Shown here one piece after another: positions 17,801 through 25,929 of a stretch of DNA of 61,808 bases (position 1 is the first letter of the stretch; every line of letters starts with the position of its first letter). The position numbers were made by a program, and so were the translations under genes. Below the pieces are notes generated by a model. That model was not told the origin of the DNA. It searched no databases and worked only from the letters and a program-made list of their open reading frames with translations. The stretch spans positions 1-61,808 of the forward strand of contig JAFMBH010000012.1 in NCBI GenBank assembly GCA_017858735.1, in the 5' to 3' direction. The stretch comes from Bacteroidota bacterium. GTDB taxonomy: Bacteria; Bacteroidota; Bacteroidia; Chitinophagales; Saprospiraceae.

Positions 17801-18038
17801 TACTTTTATACCCAATAAATGAAAACTCTAACACTGCGTTTTCATTAGGTACCTGGATGCTGTATTTTCCATCAAGGTCAGAAACCGTTCCTGTTCCAGA
17901 ACCTTTGAGAATTACATTGACAGCAATAATTGGATTTCCCTTTTCATCAAGGATGGTTCCCTTTACCGTTTGTTGTGCGTTCAAACTTTGAAAAAGTCCG
18001 AATAGCAACAGAAATAAGGTGGATAAATTTTTAAGCAT
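14820..18038 (-). CDS. SusC/RagA-family TonB-linked outer membrane protein
   Basis: A TonB-dependent outer-membrane importer of 1072 residues. A Sec signal peptide (about 1-21, ending LNAQ) is followed by a carboxypeptidase-regulatory-like domain (QTVKGTILDEKGNPI..., about 22-110). The plug domain (about 115-230) contains GLAGKAAGVRVARS and IVDGVPISNS. The C-terminal barrel ends SVLFTLQITY with alternating residues. These are all SusC/RagA features, and the SusD partner follows directly. The 5' leader is long (about 85 bases from a TAATTTTG box at 18131-18138) and contains palindromes that could bind a regulator. No ECF sigma/anti-sigma pair or hybrid two-component gene adjoins it. Confidence 0.95.
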   Translation of the reverse strand: MLKNLSTLFLLLFGLFQSLNAQQTVKGTILDEKGNPIIAVNVILKGSGTGTVSDLDGKYSIQVPNENAVLEFSFIGYKSKSESVGNRSTIDVTLEEDAELLDEVVVSALGFTQKKDQMGSTFSTVATQDVVRSGETGLINGLAGKAAGVRVARSNGDPGAGSTIQIRGANTITGSSSPLVIVDGVPISNSTIYGNGNGGTAAGVSQQSRLNDINPADIESIQVLKGASAASLWGSRAANGVIVITTKKGKSGKPTISFTSSFSYDEINRRHPLQDKFGQGLNGIWRATASQSWGDKISARAGGQDVFITNRDRFEALDGTVYYPVSKKNSQETFNESNFDAVFQNGHFLQNDLSISGGTDKSTFFFSLGNLSQDGIIRGSDYNRTTLRLNNQTFFTDWLSMSTRAAYTKTTSNRVQQSSNIDGLYLGLLRNSPDFDIRDYKGTYYNTAGRAFPNAHRAYRRHLGYPQPAYGNPIWVTNDQKNTSDVNRFLMNSELNIDPLSWLKFTLRGGLDASTDNRVYFFPKLSAGAVNGELFMDDISENEFNFDAIAKGSFNLADGISMLATIGWNYNNQNRNLNYTKIVGFLVDYREPITALNTSNDASSVERIRRYVRSNRGYSVLNFNVKNQFFLNATATMEAASSVAGSFFYPSFDGAWQFTQLESFKGNKVLSFGKLRASWGKVGVQPQPHRAQTLAEGGIVYSSYSDPLNSSQFGGGFRINNNQGNPNLRPEIKTETEVGFDLRFFNNKLGLTTTYYQNKIVDLLFNVSTAASTGFTSIYTNGGQMENRGIEFDVDYDLIKKKDFGLNIFGNWNNNRNKVIDILGVQSIDLTSQSISSRAVQGQPLGVLWGTRAVRDENGAFVLDKNGFPQQASTQGVIGNPNPDWRGALGLRANWKSLAINLLFEHSQGGDFAERTRFILRNFGTHADVGNEVTLTQELKNVAGKVFPAGTTVRGNIFDYGAGPVLLDQAWYTGLGGGLGDGVINELAISDFTWTRLREVSLSYTLNTPAFRQKTKLSSVVFSLTGRNLWLKTDIVGIDPDTNQFGVSNGFGIEYFTNPGTRSVLFTLQITY

Positions 18039-18090
18039 AGTTTGAAAATTAAGAATTCGTAAATAATCCGAAATAAATGCATGTTAACTA

Positions 18091-18114
18091 ATTCTATTAG
18101 AATGAATATTCATT
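18091..18114. promoter_or_regulatory. Overlapping palindromes upstream of susC (operator candidate)
   Basis: Two perfect palindromes overlap: ATTCTATTAGAAT (18091-18103) and AATGAATATTCATT (18101-18114). They lie between the putative -7 box and the SusC start, 53-76 bases upstream of the ATG. No known family consensus is recognised; this is inference from symmetry and position. Confidence 0.35.
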
Positions 18115-18130
18115 TTAAAATAATAATAAA

Positions 18131-18138
18131 CAAAATTA
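18131..18138 (-). promoter_or_regulatory. Putative Bacteroidota -7 box for susC
   Basis: The minus strand reads TAATTTTG, an exact match to TAnnTTTG, about 93 bases upstream of the SusC ATG. No clear TTG is found at the -33 position, so support is partial. Confidence 0.4.
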
Positions 18139-18257
18139 ATTCAAAAGAACAGTATTAAACGCTTATTTGTTAATAAATAAAACTTTTTTTATTAAATGAT
18201 GATAAAATTTTAGGATAAAAACCCACTTTATTAAAGAATTAAGGTCTTATAATGAAA

Positions 18258-18290
18258 AGGGTACCCACGAATAATTATCGTTGATACCCC
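18258..18290 (-). terminator. Hairpin terminator after the enolase-superfamily gene
   Basis: On the minus strand a 13-pair stem (GGGGTATCAACGA with TCGTGGGTACCCT; one mismatch and two G:T pairs) is followed by TTTCATT. It lies about 50 bases beyond the stop of the dehydratase-like gene. Confidence 0.6.
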
Positions 18291-18338
18291 TTCATAAAAT
18301 TTAATCTTTCACCTAATATTTAAATATTCATCTGTTTT

Positions 18339-19811
18339 TCAACTCCATAATCTATCCCAGGAGCGCATATTATCCCATTCGGTAGTAGGTCTGAAAAAAG
18401 AATTATCTTCAGGATCGAGATGTTTTTTAGCCTCCTCCTCATTAAGTTCTACACCCAGGCCAGGGCCTTCAGGCACACGGGCAAATCCCATTTCAATCAA
18501 TGGCTTATCTGTTTTTTTGATTAGGTTATCCCAATAATCCAAATCTACAGAATGATGCTCCAACGCGGTAAAATTTTGGGTTGCTGCGGCACAATGCAAG
18601 TTTGCAGCAAAAGAAACAGGCGTTCCGGCAAAATGCATCGCCATAGCTACTCCCTTTTCCTCGGCATAATCTGCAATTCGTTTTGTTTCCAGCAGACCGC
18701 CTGAGGTAGCGAGGTCTGGATGAATCAAATCAACAGCCCGTGCATCACACAACTTGATAAAATCTTCCTTCAGATAAATATCCTCTCCTGTGATGGTAGG
18801 CGTTTCAAGCGCATCAGAAATGTCCCGCCATTGTTCGGTAAATTTCCAGGGCACCAGATCCTCTAACCAGGCGAGACGGTATTTATCCACTGCCTTTCCG
18901 AGGCGAATGGCATTATTCAGGTCAAAATGGCCATAATGATCTGAAGCCAGCGGAATTTCATAACCAATGACATCTCTGACTTTACCAATATAATCTGATA
19001 AAATCCCCAGGCCCTTTTCAGTAATTTGAATTTGCGTAAACGGATGTTCCGTTCCACCGTAGGTCATCTGGGTATTTTCCCATTGTTTGCTAATATCCCA
19101 AAAATTACTATTCACTATCGTTCCTGGGATTTTATGCAAAGATTCCAGGCCAAAATCCATTTTCAGGAAGGTATAACCTTTATTAACAATACGATCTTTC
19201 ATTTTTGCGGCGAAGACCTCTGGATCGTTCAACCTGGGGGTATCAGCATACAACCTGATTTTCTCTCTGTATTTACCGCCTAACATTTGGTAAGCCGGAA
19301 CACCGTAGGCTTTTCCTGCCAAATCCCAGAGCGCCATTTCCACGGCACAAACACCACCTCCCTGACGACCATGAAAACCAAATTGCTTTATTTTCTTGAA
19401 GATCATTTCCACATTACAGGGATTCATCCCCATAATCCGGCTTTTGAGAAACAAGGCATATCTCCAGGTGGCACCATCTCTGACCTCACCCCAACCGGAA
19501 ATTCCCTGATTGGTATCGATGCGGATAATTGGACATCGGGCATAACCGTTCATCACCACTGCATAGCGCATATCAGTAATTTTCAAATCAGTTGGGGCAG
19601 AAGATTTATTCACCTTTTGCATGGCATACTCCAGGGTTGGCGCAAAGGGTTGTTTGATAAAGGCACCCAGAGCCAGGCCACCTAACCCTGCTTTTTTCAA
19701 AAAATTCCGTCGATCTTCATTTTGAGGAGGCTTAGCCTCTTCCACGACCTCAGGAGAAATATTTTCAGAGAGTCCCCATTTATGTAAATATTTATGAGAA
19801 GGAGTATGCAT
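18339..19811 (-). CDS. Enolase-superfamily (mandelate racemase/sugar-acid dehydratase-like) protein with twin-arginine motif
   Basis: Likely dehydrates a sugar acid (gluconate, galactonate or similar) to a 2-keto-3-deoxy acid. It has 490 residues. The capping domain (about 76-185) precedes a TIM barrel with metal ligands D291 (in SDHYGH), E317 (WLEDL) and E343 (TGED). K217-x-D219 and H393 are candidate acid/base residues. The N-terminus contains DRRNFLKKAGLGGLALGAF (33-51), a near-canonical Tat motif (RRxFLK) plus hydrophobic stretch, preceded by about 30 extra residues, so export is likely. Family members are normally cytosolic. It follows the secreted RraA-like gene by 27 bases in one operon. 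The exact substrate is not determinable. Confidence 0.85.
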   Translation of the reverse strand: MHTPSHKYLHKWGLSENISPEVVEEAKPPQNEDRRNFLKKAGLGGLALGAFIKQPFAPTLEYAMQKVNKSSAPTDLKITDMRYAVVMNGYARCPIIRIDTNQGISGWGEVRDGATWRYALFLKSRIMGMNPCNVEMIFKKIKQFGFHGRQGGGVCAVEMALWDLAGKAYGVPAYQMLGGKYREKIRLYADTPRLNDPEVFAAKMKDRIVNKGYTFLKMDFGLESLHKIPGTIVNSNFWDISKQWENTQMTYGGTEHPFTQIQITEKGLGILSDYIGKVRDVIGYEIPLASDHYGHFDLNNAIRLGKAVDKYRLAWLEDLVPWKFTEQWRDISDALETPTITGEDIYLKEDFIKLCDARAVDLIHPDLATSGGLLETKRIADYAEEKGVAMAMHFAGTPVSFAANLHCAAATQNFTALEHHSVDLDYWDNLIKKTDKPLIEMGFARVPEGPGLGVELNEEEAKKHLDPEDNSFFRPTTEWDNMRSWDRLWS

Positions 19812-19838
19812 AAAATTAGTTTTAATTAATTTAAAAAA

Positions 19839-20804
19839 TTACCAGGTTCTTTCTTTCATATAGGCATCCAATTCCGCACGGGTCATTTTCAGTTTATCCG
19901 GATTTTGGTCGAGCCAGGATAGGAAATCCTTTTTTATGTTATCATCCCATTGCCGGTCAATTTGCCCTGGTGTATATTTCCCCTCTTTCAATCGTTGGAT
20001 TCCAAAAACATCCCTAATGGCTATAAATTCAGCATTTAACACCAATTCTTCCACCAAGGCAGGCGGAATTACAAGGACGCCCCCTTTTTTTGCTAAAATG
20101 GCGTCCCCGGGCATCACCACTGTTCTACCCAGGCGAATGGGTTGATTCACACCACCGAGCATCATTTGCTGTATATAAGATGGATCATAACCTTTAATCC
20201 ATCCATTAAAACCGTTTATTTTTTCCAAGCCTTCGATATCTCTGACAGAACCATAGAAAATCACCCCATTTTTTGATTTCGCATAAATAGCATTTCCCAG
20301 ATTATCCCCAATCAGGGTGCCATCGACCACTTTACCAAAAGCGTCCGCCACATAGACATCACCAGGTTTCAGCATATCGATGGGCCAGGAATTGGTGGAA
20401 CCTATGCGGCCTTCCTTTTCTCCGACTATTTTGATAGCCTTATCCCAATCGGGCCTTAACGGCAAATATTGAGCGGTAAGGGCACGGCCCACCATCACCG
20501 ATTCTGGATGAATAATCATCCAATCACCTTCAAATTGATTATGATACCCTTTGTTTCTGAGAAAGCCCCAAGCCTCCTCAATGGAGACATTTTTGAGTCT
20601 TTCCATCCATTTATCGGCAACATAAGGTCTGCCATCTGTAGATCGATCTCCTTTCCACTCAGGCGTGATGGCCAAAATCTGTTCAGGAGAAAGCATCACT
20701 TGTTGCGCATTCAGATCGTTTGCAGTGAACCATAAAGAACAAATAAAAAGGGCTAAAAAGATGCCAGTACCAATACTGCTTAGTTTGATTAATTCGTACT
20801 TCAT
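19839..20804 (-). CDS. Secreted RraA-family (pyruvate aldolase fold) protein
   Basis: ATG 20804 gives a clear signal peptide (MKYELIKLSS... LNAQQ, about 33 residues). The frame extends to 20864, but without a plausible leader. The 321-residue product carries the RraA-like core: VADAFGKVVDGTLIGDNLGN (152-171) and GSVRDIEG with R188-D189 about 20 residues after a conserved Gly, then GDAILAKKGGVLVIPP. Relatives are the RNase E inhibitor RraA and HMG/CHA aldolases, which use an Arg-Asp pair. An exported copy cannot regulate RNase E. Its operon with a dehydratase suggests it may cleave or otherwise act on a keto-acid, which is inference. Confidence 0.8.
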   Translation of the reverse strand: MKYELIKLSSIGTGIFLALFICSLWFTANDLNAQQVMLSPEQILAITPEWKGDRSTDGRPYVADKWMERLKNVSIEEAWGFLRNKGYHNQFEGDWMIIHPESVMVGRALTAQYLPLRPDWDKAIKIVGEKEGRIGSTNSWPIDMLKPGDVYVADAFGKVVDGTLIGDNLGNAIYAKSKNGVIFYGSVRDIEGLEKINGFNGWIKGYDPSYIQQMMLGGVNQPIRLGRTVVMPGDAILAKKGGVLVIPPALVEELVLNAEFIAIRDVFGIQRLKEGKYTPGQIDRQWDDNIKKDFLSWLDQNPDKLKMTRAELDAYMKERTW

Positions 20805-20951
20805 AAGAAAATAAATTACAAGTATTAAAGAATTCAGGGTTTTTAAGTTTTTTAAATATAACAAAAAACAAAATAAAGTAGGTGAGAATTTGATATTTTC
20901 TACTTACATTTAAAAACGATTACTTTATTTAACCCTATTATTAACCGATGT

Positions 20952-22277
20952 ATGAATCAACGCAAAGTTTACTTTTGGTCACTCACAGTGGCATTGGGAG
21001 GTTTTTTATTTGGCTTTGACACCGCCGTTATTTCCGGAGGAGAGCAAGCCATTCAGAAATCATGGAATTTGGGTGATTTCATGCTCGGTCAAATGGTGGG
21101 AATGGCGCTGTATGGTACTATCCTGGGAGCCATTTTTGGTGGTATTCCCGCTGATAAATATGGCAGAAGAACCACTTTATTTTGGGTGGCCCTGCTTTAT
21201 CTTGCCTCGGCTATCGGTTCCGCTTTTTCCTGGGATATTTATTCTCTTATGTTTTTTCGCTTTATCGGAGGTATAGGTGTTGGTGCTTCGTCGGTAGCAG
21301 CTCCTATGTACATTTCTGAAATTGCCCCCGCTGAAAAAAGGGGTCAACTAGCGGCTTTGTTTCAATTTAATATCGTTTTTGGCATATTAATCGCTTTCGC
21401 TTCAAACTATATCATTGGTTCTGGGGATCAAAATGGATGGCGTTTTATGTTGGGTGTTGAAATTATTCCTGCCGCTTTATTCACTTATTTAATAACCAAA
21501 GTGCCTCGTAGTCCTCGTTGGCTGGTGGTAAAAAAAGGGTTGATTGACGAAGCCAGAGCTGTTTTGCAAATGATAAATCCGGAAAAAGCGGAAGATGCGC
21601 TACAGGAAATCATTCAAAGCGCTAAAGAAGAGGTTAAAAAAGTAAAAGTGCCCTTTTTTACAGCTAAATATCGAAAACCTATTCTATTAGCCTTTCTGAT
21701 AGCTTTTTTTAATCAGGTTTCTGGTATAAATGCTATTATTTATTATGCCCCGAGAATTTTTGAAGATACGGGCATGGGAGCCGAATCTGCCTTATTATCA
21801 ACGGTTGGAATCGGTGTTATTAATTTAATTTTCACTTTATTGGGACTGATTTTGATTGACACCTGGGGAAGGAAAAAACTGATGTACCTAGGTTCATTTG
21901 GATACATAATTTCCTTAAGCTGCGTGTCTTATGTATTTTTTACGCAAACGGGAAGTGGATCTCTTCTGGTTCCATTTTTACTATTTATCTTCATAGCTTC
22001 TCATGCCGTAGGTCAGGGAGCGGTCATCTGGGTATTTATATCTGAAATCTTTCCAAATGAAGTGCGCTCTTATGGCAATGCCTTTGGAAGTTCTACGCAC
22101 TGGGTTTTTGCCGCCCTGATATCGGCCTTTTTCCCCTTCTTTGCTGGGAAATTTGGCGGTGGTTTCATTTTCGCTTCCTTCGCTTTTCTTATGTTTTTAC
22201 AGCTTATTTGGGTATGGAAGGTAATGCCTGAAACAAAGGGAATTTCGTTGGAGTCTATTGAAAAAAAATTAGATTAA
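20952..22277 (+). CDS. Sugar porter family MFS transporter
   Basis: A twelve-helix proton-sugar symporter of the inner membrane, 441 residues. Sugar-porter signatures are all present: GGFLFGFDTAVISG near residue 20, ADKYGRRTT in loop 2-3, PRSPRWLV in loop 6-7, QVSGINAIIYYAPRIF in helix 7 and the C-terminal PETKGISLE. It resembles XylE/GalP-type carriers; the actual sugar is unknown. It is the first gene of a plus-strand operon with a GntP permease 21 bases downstream. It shares a 147-base divergent intergenic region with the RraA/dehydratase operon, so the two operons may be co-regulated. Confidence 0.93.
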   Translation: MNQRKVYFWSLTVALGGFLFGFDTAVISGGEQAIQKSWNLGDFMLGQMVGMALYGTILGAIFGGIPADKYGRRTTLFWVALLYLASAIGSAFSWDIYSLMFFRFIGGIGVGASSVAAPMYISEIAPAEKRGQLAALFQFNIVFGILIAFASNYIIGSGDQNGWRFMLGVEIIPAALFTYLITKVPRSPRWLVVKKGLIDEARAVLQMINPEKAEDALQEIIQSAKEEVKKVKVPFFTAKYRKPILLAFLIAFFNQVSGINAIIYYAPRIFEDTGMGAESALLSTVGIGVINLIFTLLGLILIDTWGRKKLMYLGSFGYIISLSCVSYVFFTQTGSGSLLVPFLLFIFIASHAVGQGAVIWVFISEIFPNEVRSYGNAFGSSTHWVFAALISAFFPFFAGKFGGGFIFASFAFLMFLQLIWVWKVMPETKGISLESIEKKLD

Positions 22278-22298
22278 CCCTCTTTAATTTTCTTCCTC

Positions 22299-23615
22299 AT
22301 GATTTTTGCTCTGCTCATTGCCTGCATCATATTGCTTGTTCTTTTAATCTCAGCATTAAAATTTCACCCATTTATTGCCTTTATTATTGTCTCCATTTTT
22401 GGTGGCGTATTATTTGGTATTCCTATTGAAAATATACCTTCTGCCATTCAAAAAGGAATAGGAGATACGGTCGGATCCATCCTCATGGTGCTACTTTTTG
22501 GTGCCATGTCGGGTAAATTGATAGCTGAATCAGGTGCTGCCCAACAAATAAGCTCCGTTTTATTAAGAATTTCAGGTACTAAATATATTTCATGGGCATT
22601 GATGCTGACCGGCTTTGTTTTGGGCATTCCACTATATTATAATGTTGGATTTGTTTTATTGATGCCCCTTGTTTTTACCATCATGTATAGGGTAAATATG
22701 CCCGCTGTATATTTGGGAATTCCCATGTGTGCCGCATTATCAACCAATCATGGCCTCCTGCCGCCTCATCCTTCTCCCGCTGCTTTAGTCGTTCAATTTC
22801 AAGCAGATATGGGAATGACCCTTTTGTATGGCTTCATCATTGCCATTCCAACGGTCATTGTGGCGGGTCCAGTCCTTGCAGAATTCTTAAAGAAAATACC
22901 TTCTAATCCTATTCAGACCTTTAAGCCCAGGGAAATCCCTGAAAATGAGTTACCTGGATTTGGAAATAGTTTATTTACCTGCCTTTTGCCCGTTATATTA
23001 TTGGCAGCATCCTCTCTTTTAGGTATGATTTCAAACATGCCGGAAGAATTAAAAAAAGCCTTGGTTTTTGTCTCCGATCCGGGAATGCTTCTCCTTATTT
23101 CTTTACTTTATGGCACTTTTTCCCTTGGTGTATTTAGGAAAATGAAAATGGGAGATATCATGGCTGTCTATGGTGATTCCGTTAAGGACATATTATTCAT
23201 TTTACTCATAGTGGGTGGTGCCGGTGCATTGAAACAGGTACTGGTTGAAAGTGGGGTGAGCCAATCCCTGGCTGAAATAGTACAACCCATGAATTTACCT
23301 CCCCTGATCTTAGGATGGTTTGTGGCAGGAATTATTAGAATAGCTATGGGATCGGCAACGGTAGCCGGCTTGACGACGGCGGGAATAATGGCTCCCATGA
23401 TTCCCGTTTTGGGTGTTGATCCCAATTTGATGGTGCTTGCTGTCGGTTCTGGCAGCCTTTTATTTTCCCATGTAAATGATTCCGGATTCTGGCTTTTTAA
23501 AGAATATTTTAATCTGTCTATCAAAGATACCATTAAATCGTGGAGCCTGATGGAAACCGTCGTCTCCGTTATGGGCCTGATTGGCACCTTAATTGTAAGT
23601 GCCATTATTTCATAA
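22299..23615 (+). CDS. GntP-family gluconate/sugar-acid:H+ symporter
   Basis: An integral membrane permease of 438 residues with about 12-14 hydrophobic segments. GntP/Gnt-family landmarks include IENIPSAIQKGIGDTVGSI, STNHGLLPPHPSPAALV, RIAMGSATVAGLTTAGIM and FSHVNDSGFWLFKEYF. The family carries gluconate, idonate, ketodeoxygluconate or related hydroxy acids. It lies 21 bases behind the sugar porter gene and opposite the dehydratase/RraA operon, fitting uptake of a sugar acid or of the product of periplasmic dehydration. The symbol gntP is not assigned because the substrate is uncertain. Confidence 0.93.
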   Translation: MIFALLIACIILLVLLISALKFHPFIAFIIVSIFGGVLFGIPIENIPSAIQKGIGDTVGSILMVLLFGAMSGKLIAESGAAQQISSVLLRISGTKYISWALMLTGFVLGIPLYYNVGFVLLMPLVFTIMYRVNMPAVYLGIPMCAALSTNHGLLPPHPSPAALVVQFQADMGMTLLYGFIIAIPTVIVAGPVLAEFLKKIPSNPIQTFKPREIPENELPGFGNSLFTCLLPVILLAASSLLGMISNMPEELKKALVFVSDPGMLLLISLLYGTFSLGVFRKMKMGDIMAVYGDSVKDILFILLIVGGAGALKQVLVESGVSQSLAEIVQPMNLPPLILGWFVAGIIRIAMGSATVAGLTTAGIMAPMIPVLGVDPNLMVLAVGSGSLLFSHVNDSGFWLFKEYFNLSIKDTIKSWSLMETVVSVMGLIGTLIVSAIIS

Positions 23616-23640
23616 CTACTTTAAAATGTGCACGTTCCTT

Positions 23641-24135
23641 ATGAAATTTTTTAATACCCTAATCTTTATATTTTCCTTTGTTTCAATCTTTGCTCAGGCT
23701 TCGTTTCCTGAAAAATGCCTGGGAATTTGGTCAGGTACTATGCACATTTATAATAGAGGTTCGTTAGTTGACAGTGTCCCTATCAAATTAAATGTAACCA
23801 GAACAAATGCCCCAGATACCTTTATCTGGAAAACGGAATACCTTTCCACGAAAAATCCAATGGTAAAAGATTATAAACTCGTCATTTCAGATGCTGGTAA
23901 AGGAGTATTTAAAACAGAAGAGGGCGACGGTATTTTTCTCATCGATTATCTATTTGAAAACAAGTTATATAGTGTTTTTGAAACCCAGGGTATTCTTTTA
24001 ACCTCCACCTATGAATGGTTGGGAAATCAAATCATTTTTGAAGTTACCTCGGGAAAGGAGCTACAAACGACTAATGGTGTAAAATCATATAGTGTATTAA
24101 ATCTTCAAAAAGCAGTATTGAGAAAAATGAACTGA
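23641..24135 (+). CDS. Small secreted protein of unknown function
   Basis: ATG 23641 starts with a good signal peptide (MKFFNTLIFIFSFVSIFAQA). The upstream codons to 23599 overlap gntP and are less plausible. The mature part, about 145 residues, is rich in beta-prone segments such as GIWSGTMHIYNRGSLVD and FIWKTEYLS, which suggest a lipocalin or small beta-barrel fold. I do not recognise the family. It follows the GntP gene by 25 bases and probably belongs to that operon, so a periplasmic accessory role in sugar-acid use is possible but unproven. Confidence 0.7.
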   Translation: MKFFNTLIFIFSFVSIFAQASFPEKCLGIWSGTMHIYNRGSLVDSVPIKLNVTRTNAPDTFIWKTEYLSTKNPMVKDYKLVISDAGKGVFKTEEGDGIFLIDYLFENKLYSVFETQGILLTSTYEWLGNQIIFEVTSGKELQTTNGVKSYSVLNLQKAVLRKMN

Positions 24136-24243
24136 TTCAATGATACTTTAAAAGATTAAACTCGGCAAAAATATATGGGTTCTTTAACCATGACTTCTAT
24201 AAAAATAGGGTGAATCTCAGATTACCCAAACAATCAATCTACT

Positions 24244-24690
24244 TTACTTTTTCTTGGTGATGATCTGAATGACGCCGTTATAGGCTCTCATCCCATATAT
24301 CTGTTGACCCTCTGACCCTTTTATCACATTCACATATTTTATATCATTTACGTCCACCGCACTTACTGCCTCATTATAATTATTTCCAATAGCCTGATTG
24401 TTAACAACATATAAAGGACTATTATCTCCCGAAATAGAATTGGCACCTCTAACCATAATGTTTACCTCCGATCCCCGTTGATCTATCTGTAGGCCTGGAA
24501 TTCTCCTAAGATAATCTACGAGTTGAAGCGAATTATTGTTACCAACATTTAATTCATTAGAAGGATCAGCACTGCGCCCAACCTGAACAACCGTTTCCTT
24601 GTCTTTTTTAAGGGCTACATTGGATTGACTACCACAAGAAGTTAATGTAACAAATATTCCAGCCAACAATAAAAGAAAACCATTTTTCAT
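24244..24690 (-). CDS. Stand-alone TonB-receptor plug-domain lipoprotein
   Basis: ATG 24690 gives a lipoprotein signal (MKNGFLLLLAGIFVTLTSCG); the frame extends to 24762 without a credible leader. The remaining ~130 residues match only the plug region of SusC-type receptors: LVDYLRRIPGLQID, VMVRGANSIS-like NIMVRGANSI, PLYVVNNQAI and the terminal YNGVIQIITKKK. No barrel follows, and a stop closes the frame normally. Such isolated plug lipoproteins exist in Bacteroidota with no proven role; regulation or substrate hand-over at the outer membrane is possible. It lies 80 bases after MadM on the same strand, so it may end that operon. Confidence 0.82.
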   Translation of the reverse strand: MKNGFLLLLAGIFVTLTSCGSQSNVALKKDKETVVQVGRSADPSNELNVGNNNSLQLVDYLRRIPGLQIDQRGSEVNIMVRGANSISGDNSPLYVVNNQAIGNNYNEAVSAVDVNDIKYVNVIKGSEGQQIYGMRAYNGVIQIITKKK

Positions 24691-24770
24691 ACTGCACATT
24701 TTAATATCATAAAAAACTAAATGTACAATAAATAAATTAACTCCGGCCAGAATACCTTGCACATTAAGGT

Positions 24771-25535
24771 TTATTGTCCCAAAATAATTTTAACCATAAA
24801 AAAACAAATACTGGGACACAACAAGCAACCTACCCCGGTGGCAAAAGTGGAAGTCATAGCACCATAAGGAACAAGTTTTGGATCAGTAGCAGCTAATCCG
24901 GCAGTAACCCCACTGGTCGTTCCCATTAATCCACCATACGCCATGGCTGCCTGAGGACTGTTCAAACCTATAAATTTGGCAAGAGGTGCTGTAAAAATGG
25001 TTACAAAGACCGATTTGAAAACGCCTGCGGCAATAGATATCGCTATCACTGAGGAATCAGCTCCTATCGCTGCACCAGTAACTGGACCCACAATAAAAGT
25101 GCATGCTCCGGCGCCTATGGTAGTCAAGCTAACAGCATCCCGATAACCGAAAACAAAAGCAATGATAACTGCGGGAAAAAAGGAAATAAACACACCAACC
25201 AATAGGGAAATAGCGCCTATCCATCCCGTTTTTTTCATTTCATTGAGACTTGACCCCATGGCCGTAGCCACAACGGCAAAATCACGCAACATTCCACTTC
25301 CAAGAAGGGCAAATCCTGCTAACCCCGAAATATCTGAAATCCCTTTGTTCCCACCCGTCCATTTGCCGCCAAAAAAAGCCAGAATTAATCCGGCAATAAT
25401 AGCAATGGCAGCACCAGGAACCCTACCCTTAAGTATCTTAACACTTATTACTGAGCTTATCCAGGTGACCACCGCCACCACAAGAAAAGCGACAATAAGG
25501 GCATTTACCGATAGTAACTTTGGCAGAATTTCCAT
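24771..25535 (-). CDS. madM: Malonate transporter subunit MadM
   Basis: The large subunit of the two-part sodium-dependent malonate carrier MadLM. The true start is ATG 25535 (MEILPKLLSVNALIVAF), giving 254 residues; the longer frame would overlap madL. It has about 8-9 hydrophobic segments with the family's glycine-rich stretches GAGACTFIVGPVTGAAIGA and AYGGLMGTTSGVTAGLAATD. madL sits 8 bases upstream. In malonate-degrading bacteria MadLM accompanies malonate decarboxylase. Here a malonyl-CoA-synthetase-like ligase lies upstream instead, suggesting uptake followed by CoA activation. Confidence 0.88.
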   Translation of the reverse strand: MEILPKLLSVNALIVAFLVVAVVTWISSVISVKILKGRVPGAAIAIIAGLILAFFGGKWTGGNKGISDISGLAGFALLGSGMLRDFAVVATAMGSSLNEMKKTGWIGAISLLVGVFISFFPAVIIAFVFGYRDAVSLTTIGAGACTFIVGPVTGAAIGADSSVIAISIAAGVFKSVFVTIFTAPLAKFIGLNSPQAAMAYGGLMGTTSGVTAGLAATDPKLVPYGAMTSTFATGVGCLLCPSICFFMVKIILGQ

Positions 25536-25543
25536 ATCAAAAT

Positions 25544-25900
25544 CTATTTTGAAAGTAATTTGATGATAACAGGAATGCACAAGAAAAGTAATAAGGTTGG
25601 TAATATACCAACCAATATCGCCATGAAACCCTGAGAAAAAGCGGCAAAAACATTTTGTGTGGCCGACATGGCTATAATGATGGGGATATACATAGTACTC
25701 CAAAATAAGATGCCCTGCTCTGTCGGCACAGATAATAATCCTCTTTTTTGAAGCCCATCGGTGCAAATCATTAGTAAAATCATGGAAAATCCTACGCCCC
25801 CTACATTGGCCTCAATACCCAGGAATCTTCCTAAAGATTCCCCGATAAATTGTCCCACAAGAAAACAGAAGGCTAATAAACCTACGCCATAAATGACCAT
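25544..25900 (-). CDS. madL: Malonate transporter subunit MadL
   Basis: The small membrane subunit, 118 residues with four hydrophobic segments. It opens MVIYGVGLLAFCFLVGQFIGESLGRFLG and contains NVGGVGFSMILLMICTDGLQ and TEQGILFWSTMYIPIIIAMSATQNV, a strong match to the MadL family. It always works with MadM, which follows after 8 bases. It lies 29 bases downstream of the acyl-CoA ligase gene in the same operon. Confidence 0.88.
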   Translation of the reverse strand: MVIYGVGLLAFCFLVGQFIGESLGRFLGIEANVGGVGFSMILLMICTDGLQKRGLLSVPTEQGILFWSTMYIPIIIAMSATQNVFAAFSQGFMAILVGILPTLLLFLCIPVIIKLLSK

Positions 25901-25929
25901 GCTTGAGTATTAAAGAAGAAAAAAATGGC

